A stretch of DNA of 15,354 bases from Ramlibacter sp. (GTDB taxonomy: Bacteria > Pseudomonadota > Gammaproteobacteria > Burkholderiales > Burkholderiaceae_C). Location of the stretch: the NCBI GenBank assembly GCA_023701085.1, contig JAMPXR010000012.1:1-15354 (forward strand), read 5' to 3'. This document shows positions 1 through 7,757 of the stretch, piece after piece. The translations under genes were made by a program, and so were the position numbers. The notes below the pieces were generated by a model that saw only the letters and a program-made list of their open reading frames with translations, searched no databases and was not told the origin of the DNA. Numbering within the stretch: position 1 is the stretch's first letter; each line of letters begins with the position of its first letter.

Positions 1-1283
1 ACATCGCGCGAAAAGACTCCCGCGCACAAGCCGTAGACGCTGTCATTGGCCAGTTCGATCACCTCCCGCTCATCGTCGAACTTCAGCACGCAGGCCACCG
101 GGCCGAAGATTTCCTCGCGTGCCACTTCCATCTCGTGTCGCACGCCGGTCATGACGGTGGGCTCCAGGAAGAAACCGTTCTGGAACGCGGCGCCAGCAGG
201 CTGGCCGCCGCCGAAGACCACGGTCGCGCCCTGCTCGACGCCGCTGCGAATGCAGCGCTCGACGTGCAGCCGGTGCTGCGCGCTCACCAGTGGACCCATT
301 CCGGTCCCGGGATCGGCCGGATCGCCGACAACGACCTGCCTCGCCGCCTCGACCAGCTTTGCCACGAACTCATCGTGAATACTCTCGTGGACGTAGTAGC
401 GGCCCGGGCTCGAGCAATGCTGGCCCGCGTTGTTGAACTGCCGGAATGCCAGCAGCTTGGCGGCACGCTCGACGTCCGCGTCCTGCAGGATCAGAAATGG
501 GTTCTTGCCGCCCAACTCCATCACCAGCTTCTTGATCGTCGGGCTCGCCGCCGCCATGATGGCGCGACCGGTTTCGGTGCTGCCCGTGAATCCGATCAGA
601 TCGACGTCCGGGTGCGATGCCAGGCAGGTGCCGACGCTCGATCCCGGACCGGTGATCACGTTGACGGCACCGGCCGGCAGTGGCAGTCGCGCCACGATCC
701 CGGCGAACTTGAGCCCGGTGAGGGAGTTGATGCTGGGAGGCTTCATGACGCAGGTGTTGCCGACCCCCAGCGCCGCCGCCATCTTCACGGCCATCATGAT
801 GAAAGGCACGTTCCACGGCGTGATGAGCGCGCAGACGCCGACCGGCACGCGCTGCAGGTATGACACCACATCGGATCTGGTCGGGATATGGCTGCCCATC
901 AGGGCCCGACTCGCCGAAGCCGTGTATTCGACGATCTCGATGGTCCATTGCACCAGGTGGCGCGCATCCTCGATGGGCGTACCGTGCTCGGCGCATTCCA
1001 GCTGGGCGATGGCCTCGGCCTCTTCCCGGATCAGGGCGGCGAAGCGCAGCAATACCTTCGAGCGTTCGCCCTGCGTCTTGCGCGACCACTCGGGAAACGC
1101 GCCGCGCGCCGCCCTCACCGCCGCATCGACGTCGGCCGCATCGGACAATGGCACCCGTCCCAGGGTCGCGCCCGTGGCCGGGTTGATTGTCGTGAAGGAC
1201 GCTCCCGAACGCGCCTGAACCCATTGGCCGCCTATCCACATCGGTTGAACGGCTTCTTCCATCAGCTGTACCGGTTTGTTCAT
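1..1283 (-). CDS. NAD(P)-dependent aldehyde dehydrogenase, C-terminus cut by window edge
   Basis: This is an ALDH superfamily enzyme that should oxidise an aldehyde to the carboxylate in the cytoplasm; the substrate is unknown. About 428 residues are visible and the C-terminus lies beyond base 1. Seen in the translation: the N-terminal WIGGQWV segment, TPWNVP, KPPSIN, FTGSTETG (cofactor fold), MELGGKN with general base Glu256, and the catalytic Cys290 in GQHCSSPGRYY. The Glu-Cys spacing of 34 matches the family, as does EEIFGP further on. It is a close paralog of the gene just upstream, which ends 9 bp before this start. Two adjacent ATGs exist, at 1286 and 1283. The AGGAGG at 1288-1293 leaves 1 or 4 nt, so 1283 is preferred. 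The Shine-Dalgarno overlaps the upstream stop, which implies translational coupling. The function call is firm; substrate assignment is not possible. Confidence 0.93.
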   Translation of the reverse strand, partial: MNKPVQLMEEAVQPMWIGGQWVQARSGASFTTINPATGATLGRVPLSDAADVDAAVRAARGAFPEWSRKTQGERSKVLLRFAALIREEAEAIAQLECAEHGTPIEDARHLVQWTIEIVEYTASASRALMGSHIPTRSDVVSYLQRVPVGVCALITPWNVPFIMMAVKMAAALGVGNTCVMKPPSINSLTGLKFAGIVARLPLPAGAVNVITGPGSSVGTCLASHPDVDLIGFTGSTETGRAIMAAASPTIKKLVMELGGKNPFLILQDADVERAAKLLAFRQFNNAGQHCSSPGRYYVHESIHDEFVAKLVEAARQVVVGDPADPGTGMGPLVSAQHRLHVERCIRSGVEQGATVVFGGGQPAGAAFQNGFFLEPTVMTGVRHEMEVAREEIFGPVACVLKFDDEREVIELANDSVYGLCAGVFSRD

Positions 1284-1287
1284 CATG

Positions 1288-1293
1288 CCTCCT
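1288..1293 (-). promoter_or_regulatory. Shine-Dalgarno AGGAGG overlapping the upstream stop codon
   Basis: On the minus strand AGGAGG sits inside the end of the preceding aldehyde dehydrogenase: its last base is shared with the TGA at 1295-1293. It is 4 nt from the ATG at 1283 and only 1 nt from the ATG at 1286. This favours the second ATG and suggests that ribosomes finishing the first dehydrogenase reinitiate on the second. Confidence 0.6.
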
Positions 1294-2735
1294 CAGCCCA
1301 GCAGTTCGTAAGACATCAGTTTGAGTTGCGTGAACTCCTTCAGGCCCTCGATCGAGGCCTCCTTTCCGATGCCGCTGTCGCGTATGCCGCCCCAGGGAAT
1401 CTCCGGTGCCAGATGGTTGTGCTGATTGACCCAGAAGGAGCCGACGCGCAGCTCGTAACCCATGCGCAGGCCCTTCGCCAGGTTGGCCGTCCAAACCGAT
1501 CCGCACAGGCCGTAGACGTTGTCGTTGGCGAGCGCAACGACGTCGTCGCCATCATTGAACTTCATGACGCAGCACACCGGGCCGAAAATTTCCTCGCGCG
1601 CGATGCGCATCTGCTGGGTCACCCCCGTGAACACGGTGGGCATCACGAAATACCCCTGGTCCAGCGGCGCCTTGTTGGGGCGGTCTCCGCCGTAGACGAT
1701 TCGAGCGCCCTGTTCCACGCCCGAGCGGATGTAGGCTTCGACCGAGTCGCGGTGCTCGGCGCTGACCACCGGGCCCATCGTCGTGGCCGGGTCGGCGGGG
1801 TCTCCCACCACCACCTTGCGCGCGTAGTCCACCAGCTTCTGGACAAAGCGATCGTGCACCGCTTCATGCACGTAGTAGCGCCCGGGCGAACCGCAAGTCA
1901 TGCCGCTGTTGAAGAACTGATGGTGGCCCAGGATTTCGACGGCTCGGTCCAGGTCCGCGTCGGGCAGGATGATGGCGGGGTTCTTGCCGCCCAGTTCCAG
2001 CACCAGTCGCTTGATGGATTTGGCCGACGAGGCGATGATCGCCTTGCCGGTTTCGCTGCTGCCGGTCATTCCGACCAGATCGACCATCGGATGGCTGGCC
2101 AAGGCATCCCCGACGCTTCCGCCAGGGCCGGTGAGGATGTTCACCACGCCAGCGGGCAGGTCGGACTTGGCCAGGATCTCGGCGAACCGGATGGCGATGA
2201 GCGAGTTGATGCTGGGCGGCTTGACCACGCAGGTGTTGCCCGTGGCCAGGGCCATCGACAACTTGGCCATGATCATGAACAGCGGGAGATTCCACGGCGT
2301 GATCAGCGCGCACACGCCGACGGGCTCGCGCTCTAGATAGGTCACGGTGTTCGGAAATGCGCGGATGACCTCGCCGCGAAGCGAGCGGCTCGCCCCCGCG
2401 GCAAAATCCATCGCATTTGAAGCGAACATGATGACTTTCCTGGCGGGCTCCAGTGGCGTGCCGTGCTCCAGGCTCTCGACGCGTGCCAGTTCGTCGACGT
2501 TCTCGCGCACCAGCGCGGCGATCTGGTTGAGGATGCGCGAGCGCTCGGCCTGAGGCGTGCGGGACCACGCGGGGAAAGCCGCGCGAGCGGCTTTGACCGC
2601 GTGGTCGACGTCCGGGACGCCGCCCAGCGGCAAGCGGGCGATCTCCTGGCCGGTGCTGGGATTGCGCACCGTAAAACTCATTCCCGACTCGGCGTCGACC
2701 CATCGCCCGCCGATCCACATCTTGCAGCTTTGCAT
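1293..2735 (-). CDS. NAD(P)-dependent aldehyde dehydrogenase
   Basis: This is a complete ALDH superfamily enzyme of 480 residues, a normal length for the family, oxidising an unidentified aldehyde. Landmarks: WIGGRWV at 7-13, TPWN with Asn149, Lys172 in KPPSIN, MTGSSETG at 223-230, general base Glu247 in LELGGKN, catalytic Cys281 in GMTCGSPGRYY, and EEIFGP in the C-terminal third. Both this protein and the downstream paralog carry KPPSINSL, where many ALDHs have KPAE or KPS followed by other residues, so the two belong to one subfamily and probably arose by tandem duplication. The start is supported by AAGGAG at 2743-2748, 7 nt from the ATG. It lies 34 bp after the RND transporter gene on the same strand, consistent with one transcript. 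Odd point: the residue after Met in GMTC differs from the GQHC of the paralog, so substrate pockets may differ. Confidence 0.96.
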   Translation of the reverse strand: MQSCKMWIGGRWVDAESGMSFTVRNPSTGQEIARLPLGGVPDVDHAVKAARAAFPAWSRTPQAERSRILNQIAALVRENVDELARVESLEHGTPLEPARKVIMFASNAMDFAAGASRSLRGEVIRAFPNTVTYLEREPVGVCALITPWNLPLFMIMAKLSMALATGNTCVVKPPSINSLIAIRFAEILAKSDLPAGVVNILTGPGGSVGDALASHPMVDLVGMTGSSETGKAIIASSAKSIKRLVLELGGKNPAIILPDADLDRAVEILGHHQFFNSGMTCGSPGRYYVHEAVHDRFVQKLVDYARKVVVGDPADPATTMGPVVSAEHRDSVEAYIRSGVEQGARIVYGGDRPNKAPLDQGYFVMPTVFTGVTQQMRIAREEIFGPVCCVMKFNDGDDVVALANDNVYGLCGSVWTANLAKGLRMGYELRVGSFWVNQHNHLAPEIPWGGIRDSGIGKEASIEGLKEFTQLKLMSYELLG

Positions 2736-2769
2736 GAAATAGCTCCTTTAGAAAATCGTTTCCCGCGCT

Positions 2770-5208
2770 TCAGGAGGCATGGAGCGTTGGAGCCGACCCG
2801 TCCGGCACCGCGGCGCGCGTGGCTGCGGGGGTCAGCAGAAAATAGGCCAGCGCCGGAATCAGTATCAGCGCGCCCAACATGTTCCAGATGAACATGAAGA
2901 CCAGCAGAACGCCCATGTCGGCCTGGAACTTGATGGGCGAAAAGACCCAGGTGAGAACACCGAAAGACAGCGTGATCCCCGTGAACACGACCACCCGGCC
3001 CGTGAACAACAGGGCGCGGTAATAAGCCTGCGACAGCCCCACGCCCTGCTTGAGCCAGCTCAGCGTCACGCTCAGCACATAGAGAGCGTAATCGACGCCG
3101 ATGCCCACGCCCAGCGCGATGACCGGCAGCGTGGCCACCTTCACGCCCATTCCCAGCATGACCATCAATGCTTCAGCCATCAGCGACGTCAGTACCAGCG
3201 GCAACACTGCGCAGAGCACGGCGCGCCAGGAACGGAAGGCGATAACGCACAGCAGCGTCACCATCAGGTACACGGCGATCAACATGTGCGAGTTCGCGAC
3301 CTTCACCACGCTATTGGTCGCCGCTTCAAAACCCGCGCTGCCGGCCGCCAGCAGAAAACGGGCCTGGGCATCGTCGTTGACGGCAGCGAAGGCCTGCACC
3401 GAGTCCACGACGGCCGCCAGCGTGTCCGCCTTGTGGTCGCGCAGGTAGACATAAACCAGCGACAGATCGCAGGTCGGGTTCAGCAGCTCTCGCGGCGCTC
3501 GCGAGGCCGCCAGGTTGATCATGTCCTGGTTCGGCAGCAGCTCGGCCCATTTCAGGCTGCCTTCATTCATGCCCACGTTCATCCAGCGCGCCAGCGCGGC
3601 CACCGAGTTCGTGCCCTCGACCCCTGGCAACTGGCGCAGCTTCCATTCGAGCTCATCGACTTTCTGCAGCGTCGCATAGGCGGCGCAGGTGTCGGGGGGC
3701 GTCTTCACCATCACGACCAGGATGTCGCTGCTGGCGCTGTAGTGGCGCACGACGAATGCGTTGTCCCGGTTGTAGCGCGACTCGGGACGCAGCTCGGGCG
3801 CACCCGGGTCGAGGTCGCCGATGCGCAGGTCGGTGCCGATCCACAGCGCCCCGGCAGCCAGCGACACGGCACCGATGATCGCCGCCAGCGCCAGCCGCTT
3901 GCGTGTGAACCGGTCGAGAAATTGCCAGAGCGGGTGACGCTCGTGTTCGGCCAGCCCGGCCTGATCGGACTCTTTCAAGCTGCGGCGCGCCGCGCGCGGC
4001 GACACGCCGGTGTATGACAGCAGCACCGGCAGCAGCGCAAGGTTGGTGAAAACCAGAATACCCACCCCGATGCTGGCAACGAGCGCCAGCTCGCGGATGA
4101 CCGGAATGTCGATGAACGAGAGCACCGCGAAGCCGGCCATGTCGGCGACCAGCGCAGTGGCTCCGGCCATGAACAGCCGGCGGAAGGTGTAACGCGCGGC
4201 AATCAGCCGGTGCGTACCGCGTCCGATGTCCTGCATGATGCCGTTCATCTTCTGCGCGCCGTGGCTGATGCCGATCGCATACACCAGGAACGGCACCAGG
4301 ATCGAATACGGGTTCAGCTCCAGGTTCAGCAGCGGCAACGCCCCGAGCAGCCAGACCACGCCGATCATCGTGCAGGCCTGCACCAGCAGCGTACTTCGCA
4401 CGCAGCGGGTGAACGCATACAGCAGCGCGCTGGTGATCAGCACGGCCACCGCGAAAAAGCCCAGCATCGCGTGCAGCCCGTCAAGCAGGTCGCCCATGAT
4501 CTTCGCGTAGCCCGTGATGTGGATCGCCACGCCCTCGGCCTGGTACTTGCCGCGCAGCGCCTCCAGCGCACCGGAAAGCTGCTTGTAGTCCAGCGCGACG
4601 CCGGTCTGCGGGTTGATGTCCAGAAGCGGTACGTAGACGATGCTGGAGCGGAAGTCCGGCGCCACCAGCTGCCCGATCTCGCCCGAGCGCTCCACGTTCG
4701 CCCGCACCGACGCCAGGCTCTGCGGCGAGCCGTCGTAGCCGTCGGCGATCACCGGGCCGCCGTCGAATCCGTCTTCCGTCACACCCATCCAGCGCGTGGC
4801 CGGCATCCATAGCGACTTGACATAGGGCCGGTCGACGCCTGGAAGCAGGTACACCTCGTCGCCAAGCCGGCGCAGGATGTCCAGATAGTCCTTGTCGAAA
4901 ATGTCCTGCCCGGGTTTCGCCTCGACCGTGATGCGCAGCGCATTGGCGATGCCCTTCAGGTCGGCTTCATGCGCCAGGAAATTGACCACGAACGCGTGCT
5001 GGGTCGGGATCGACTTCAGAAAACTCGCATTGAGCTGCAGCCGCGTTGCCGCGGCGCCCAGCAAGAGACTCAGCGCGACACAGATCAGCACCACGATGTG
5101 GCGGTGATTGAACAGCGCCCGCTCGAGCAGGGTGCCCGAATTTCCATCGAACTGCTCGAGGCGCGCGATGGCCTCGAATTGTGTGGAAGCTGCGGAACTC
5201 ATCGTCAT
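2770..5208 (-). CDS. RND superfamily (MMPL/COG1033-type) inner-membrane transporter
   Basis: This is an 812-residue inner-membrane transporter of the RND superfamily, MMPL-like class, made of two similar halves. Each half has one membrane helix, a large periplasmic domain, then a cluster of five hydrophobic helices. Helix 1 lies at about residues 37-57. The second half carries GVGIGVDYALYVL with Asp706, the place where proton-coupled members keep an acidic residue. The matching segment of the first half reads AIGISHGAQ around His316, with no acidic residue there. The reading frame can be extended to an ATG at 5349, but that extension overlaps the YCF48 gene, is Arg/Gly-rich and unlike protein, so the ATG at 5208 (or 5202) is taken, 14 bp after the YCF48 stop. 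Family members move lipids or hydrophobic molecules such as hopanoids. Here its partners are probably the three envelope proteins encoded upstream. Direction and cargo are inference. Confidence 0.92.
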   Translation of the reverse strand: MTMSSAASTQFEAIARLEQFDGNSGTLLERALFNHRHIVVLICVALSLLLGAAATRLQLNASFLKSIPTQHAFVVNFLAHEADLKGIANALRITVEAKPGQDIFDKDYLDILRRLGDEVYLLPGVDRPYVKSLWMPATRWMGVTEDGFDGGPVIADGYDGSPQSLASVRANVERSGEIGQLVAPDFRSSIVYVPLLDINPQTGVALDYKQLSGALEALRGKYQAEGVAIHITGYAKIMGDLLDGLHAMLGFFAVAVLITSALLYAFTRCVRSTLLVQACTMIGVVWLLGALPLLNLELNPYSILVPFLVYAIGISHGAQKMNGIMQDIGRGTHRLIAARYTFRRLFMAGATALVADMAGFAVLSFIDIPVIRELALVASIGVGILVFTNLALLPVLLSYTGVSPRAARRSLKESDQAGLAEHERHPLWQFLDRFTRKRLALAAIIGAVSLAAGALWIGTDLRIGDLDPGAPELRPESRYNRDNAFVVRHYSASSDILVVMVKTPPDTCAAYATLQKVDELEWKLRQLPGVEGTNSVAALARWMNVGMNEGSLKWAELLPNQDMINLAASRAPRELLNPTCDLSLVYVYLRDHKADTLAAVVDSVQAFAAVNDDAQARFLLAAGSAGFEAATNSVVKVANSHMLIAVYLMVTLLCVIAFRSWRAVLCAVLPLVLTSLMAEALMVMLGMGVKVATLPVIALGVGIGVDYALYVLSVTLSWLKQGVGLSQAYYRALLFTGRVVVFTGITLSFGVLTWVFSPIKFQADMGVLLVFMFIWNMLGALILIPALAYFLLTPAATRAAVPDGSAPTLHAS

Positions 5209-5222
5209 CCGGACGCCCTGCC

Positions 5223-6269
5223 TCAGGACCCTGTCGCCGCGCGCTCGAGCCATTTGATGCCCCGCGCGCCGACCGCCAGGACACGCCCGTCCGCGGCTTG
5301 CGCGAGACCCGCGAAGGGAAACGTCCCGGTGACCGATTCCCGCTGCCATCCCTGCCGCTCGCTGGAAGCCCGCCAGACGCCGCCGGCCTCATCGACCAGC
5401 AGCACCGCCCCGTGGGACAGCACCGCGCCCGCGGTGAAAGTCTGGCTTGCCTTCAGCGGCTCCGCGCTCCAGGTGCTGCCGCCATTCCTGGAGCGAAACG
5501 CATTTCCCCGCAAACCCAGCGCCAGCAGGTCACCCCCGGGCAGCGCCAGCACATCGAACAAACTGCCCTTGTAAGGCCGTGCTAGCTGTTGAACGTGGCT
5601 CCAGTCCGCGTTGGCGCGGAAGATCTGCCCCTGCTCGCCGACCAGGATGTAGGAATCCGCGTGCCGCACCAGGGAATTGACGTGCTTGAGGCCGGATTCG
5701 ACCAGCAGATCGCCCACGACATTCCAGCTCCTGCCGCCGTCACGGCTGATCACGGCCAGGCCGAACGCTCCGACCGCGACGACCTGCTGATGATCGAGGC
5801 AGGCCACTTTCAGCAGCGGCTTGTCGGCACCCTCTGCCGCGAATTGCCTGATCGCAGACGCGAGTTCGGGATGTCCTGCAAGGCCGGCCAGCAGCCTGTT
5901 CAGCGCCATACCCTCCAGTTGCAGGTCCCAGGTCTGTCCCCGGTCCGTGCTCTTGAGTACCACGCCCCGGTGCCCGACCGCCCAGCCGGTTCCGTCGGGG
6001 CCGAAACACGCCGACGTCAGCGTCACCGAAACCGGCACGCGTGCCTGCAGCCACCGCTCGCCGCCGTCGTCCGTGTACAGAATGTGGCCGCGCTCGCCGA
6101 CCACCACCAGGCGGTCGTCGACCCTGGCCGCGCCCACCAGAACGGAACGGATCGCATGCTGGCTCGCCAATGCGGGGCGGGCCAGCGTGCCGCTGACCGG
6201 CTGTGCGGGCGCGGCACCGGCCAGCAGCCCCGCAGCCGCCAGGCACCACAGAGTCGATGACCGGCGCAT
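5223..6269 (-). CDS. YCF48-related secreted beta-propeller (Asp-box/BNR repeats)
   Basis: This is a 348-residue exported protein. It starts with a signal peptide (basic MRR, hydrophobic core, likely cleavage after PAQ or PVSG near residues 22-27). The mature part carries recurrent Asp-box motifs typical of YCF48/BNR propellers: TDDGGERW at 67-74, STDRGQTW at 107-114, SRDGGRSW at 175-182, SRNGGSTW at 260-267, and a degenerate copy near 302-308. YCF48/HCF136 is a photosystem II assembly factor in cyanobacteria and plastids. Bacterial relatives outside phototrophs have no such role and are often encoded next to MMPL transporters, so the annotation 'photosynthesis' would be misleading. The likely place is the periplasm, perhaps as scaffold or accessory of the RND protein downstream. 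The start follows the spacer at 6270-6360; no strong Shine-Dalgarno is visible. Confidence 0.88.
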   Translation of the reverse strand: MRRSSTLWCLAAAGLLAGAAPAQPVSGTLARPALASQHAIRSVLVGAARVDDRLVVVGERGHILYTDDGGERWLQARVPVSVTLTSACFGPDGTGWAVGHRGVVLKSTDRGQTWDLQLEGMALNRLLAGLAGHPELASAIRQFAAEGADKPLLKVACLDHQQVVAVGAFGLAVISRDGGRSWNVVGDLLVESGLKHVNSLVRHADSYILVGEQGQIFRANADWSHVQQLARPYKGSLFDVLALPGGDLLALGLRGNAFRSRNGGSTWSAEPLKASQTFTAGAVLSHGAVLLVDEAGGVWRASSERQGWQRESVTGTFPFAGLAQAADGRVLAVGARGIKWLERAATGS

Positions 6270-6360
6270 TCAGTGATCCGGAAGCGCTTCGCTGGCGCAG
6301 ACCCGCAGCCGTTTCACGAAGTCGTACCCTGGCTGCGCCGCGAAAGTTGCGGGTGACGGA
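6270..6360 (-). other. Structured 91-bp spacer inside the operon
   Basis: This is the only long gap among the minus-strand genes. It contains perfect 7-bp complementary pairs that compete with each other: 6301-6307 with 6348-6354 (ACCCGCA/TGCGGGT), 6304-6310 with 6331-6337 (CGCAGCC/GGCTGCG), and 6294-6300 with 6333-6339 (GGCGCAG/CTGCGCC). A palindrome GAAGCGCTTC lies at 6281-6290, just before the YCF48 start. No U-rich tail follows, so it is not a classical terminator. It may tune translation, processing or stability between the DUF1329 and YCF48 cistrons, or be chance pairing in GC-rich DNA. Confidence 0.4.
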
Positions 6361-7743
6361 TCAACGCGCCAGCCTCGCGGCCAGGGCGTCGGCCGAGAAA
6401 TAGCTCTCGGGCTTGCGCGGCGTGGGCCGGTACTGGTCCGTCCCGCCGTCGCCCATGGCGCAGCTGTAGGACCAGCCGCCCGTCTGCAGGTTGTGGAACA
6501 CGCCGGTGCAGAAGTTCACCACAGCCGGCAGATCCGGCGCGACGAAGGGCAGCATGAGCTGCGTGCGCCACAGCTTGCCCTGGGCGTCCCAACCGTCCTG
6601 CATCGCGGTACCCCAGCTGTCTTCGTCGATGTAGAACATGCGCTTCGGAACGGCATGACGCTTGCCGCTCTTGAGCTGGCCCTCCACGACCCAGACCCGG
6701 TGCAGTTCCCAACGAACATATTGGGGCTTGAGGTGATGCGCGTCGATCGCTTCCTCGTCGGCGACCATCAGCAGCCGATTGGTGTTATAGGGGATGAACA
6801 TCTCGCGCTTGCCGACCAGCTTCCAGTCGTAACGTTCGGGCGAGCCGGAACCGCCGAACGTTTCGTCGACGAAGTTCACGCCCGAGGCGACGGCGTCCGG
6901 CGTGTCGTAGGCCACGTTCGGCGCCTGCCGCACGCGCCGCTGCCCGGCCAGGTATTGCCAGATCTTTCTGCCGTTGCGGTAGTCGATCACGTCCTGCAGC
7001 AGCAGGGCCTCACCGGCGCGGAACGCCGGCGCCGTGGTGGTCAGGACGGCGAAGTTCAGCAGGGCATCCGGGTTCTTTTCGGCCGAACCCTCCTTGTAGT
7101 AATAGGGAAACTGGGTGTCGTCGGTGGCGTCGCTGGCGAGCACTGCGCGGCCGTTCGCGGTCACCGACCAGATCTTCACCCTGGAGAACGCCGCCTCGCC
7201 GCGCCAGCGGGTGAGCTGGTTCCATCGCACTTCCAGCCCCGACTTCGGAATCGGGAACGGAACCCCGCCGAACGCGCCTTTGACGGCCAGGCCGTCGCCT
7301 TCCAGTTTCGCGGCGAGGGCGTTCTTCGCCGTGTTGTCATAAACCCACTGCGGCGCGGCGGCGCTGCGGTGGCTGGGGTAGACGTCGAGCCTGAACGTCT
7401 TGGGGTTGGCCTTCAGCAGCGCCTTCACCCCGTCGGACAGCTTGCCGGCGTGCTGCTCCATGTTCTCGGCCGTGATCGACAGCACGGGCTTGTCCGCGCC
7501 ATACGGATCGAATTTCCGATTTCCCGGCGTGTACCCCGCCGGCGGCGATGTCAGGCCGCCGGACCACGCGGGGATGGTGCCTGCGGCATTGCCCGCACGC
7601 TCGGCGCCCAGAGGCGTCAGTTCCTTCTTCAAGGCCTGCGCCTCTTCGGCGGTGACCGCGCCCTGCGCCAACCCCCATGCGAAGGCGATGGCACCGGTCA
7701 AGGATAGTCTCAGGAGACGCGTCTTGGTGCTTGTGATTTCCAT
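6361..7743 (-). CDS. DUF1329 family exported protein
   Basis: This is a 460-residue protein of the DUF1329 family. Members have a LolB/LppX-like lipid-binding fold and are found with DUF1302 proteins in many Proteobacteria; no biochemical function is firmly settled. Seen: an N-terminal signal peptide (basic segment, hydrophobic core, probable cleavage after AQGA at residue 29), no lipobox cysteine, then family-typical stretches such as VTAEEAQALKKELTPLGAE, a PAWSGG segment and YPSHRSAA. The start at 7743 is chosen over the in-frame ATG at 7755 because GAGG at 7750-7753 lies 6 nt before it. It begins 14 bp after the DUF1302 stop. By family and position it may carry a lipid or hydrophobic ligand across the periplasm between the outer-membrane barrel and the RND transporter. 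That role is inference. Confidence 0.9.
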   Translation of the reverse strand: MEITSTKTRLLRLSLTGAIAFAWGLAQGAVTAEEAQALKKELTPLGAERAGNAAGTIPAWSGGLTSPPAGYTPGNRKFDPYGADKPVLSITAENMEQHAGKLSDGVKALLKANPKTFRLDVYPSHRSAAAPQWVYDNTAKNALAAKLEGDGLAVKGAFGGVPFPIPKSGLEVRWNQLTRWRGEAAFSRVKIWSVTANGRAVLASDATDDTQFPYYYKEGSAEKNPDALLNFAVLTTTAPAFRAGEALLLQDVIDYRNGRKIWQYLAGQRRVRQAPNVAYDTPDAVASGVNFVDETFGGSGSPERYDWKLVGKREMFIPYNTNRLLMVADEEAIDAHHLKPQYVRWELHRVWVVEGQLKSGKRHAVPKRMFYIDEDSWGTAMQDGWDAQGKLWRTQLMLPFVAPDLPAVVNFCTGVFHNLQTGGWSYSCAMGDGGTDQYRPTPRKPESYFSADALAARLAR

Positions 7744-7749
7744 GGAATG

Positions 7750-7753
7750 CCTC
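7750..7753 (-). promoter_or_regulatory. Shine-Dalgarno GAGG that sets the DUF1329 start
   Basis: Minus-strand GAGG ends 6 nt before the ATG at 7743. The alternative ATG at 7755 lies upstream of this element and has no comparable site, so the shorter protein is preferred. Confidence 0.5.
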
Positions 7754-7757
7754 ATGC

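Noticed and set aside
370..1506. 378-codon minus-strand open frame running from one ALDH gene into the next in another frame
   Set aside because: Both ALDH frames are continuous with intact catalytic residues, so this is an out-of-frame shadow and not evidence of a frameshift or fusion.
888..2336. 482-codon plus-strand open frame across both aldehyde dehydrogenase genes
   Set aside because: It is antisense to two well-supported ALDH genes, crosses their junction, and its product is rich in Arg, His, Gln and Asp with no recognisable fold; a GC-rich shadow frame.
2779..4017. 412-codon plus-strand open frame opposite the RND gene
   Set aside because: The product is dominated by Gln, His and Arg, lacks hydrophobic core patterns, and lies fully inside a clear transporter gene on the other strand.
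5209..5349. 47-residue N-terminal extension of the RND transporter
   Set aside because: It overlaps the end of the YCF48 gene, is Arg/Gly-rich and unlike an RND N-terminus; the ATG at 5208 leaves a natural 14-bp gap.
6270..6362. Open frame through the spacer (ending GYDFVKRLRV... then a TGA abutting the YCF48 ATG) as a small gene or a frameshifted DUF1329 tail
   Set aside because: No start codon with a Shine-Dalgarno in the spacer, and upstream the frame is a shadow of DUF1329, whose own frame ends cleanly. The complementary stems explain the spacer equally well, though a tail lost by a frameshift cannot be fully excluded without homolog alignment.
6493..7707. 404-codon plus-strand open frame opposite the DUF1329 gene
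   Set aside because: Antisense shadow of a signal-peptide-bearing family protein; no ribosome site or domain seen.
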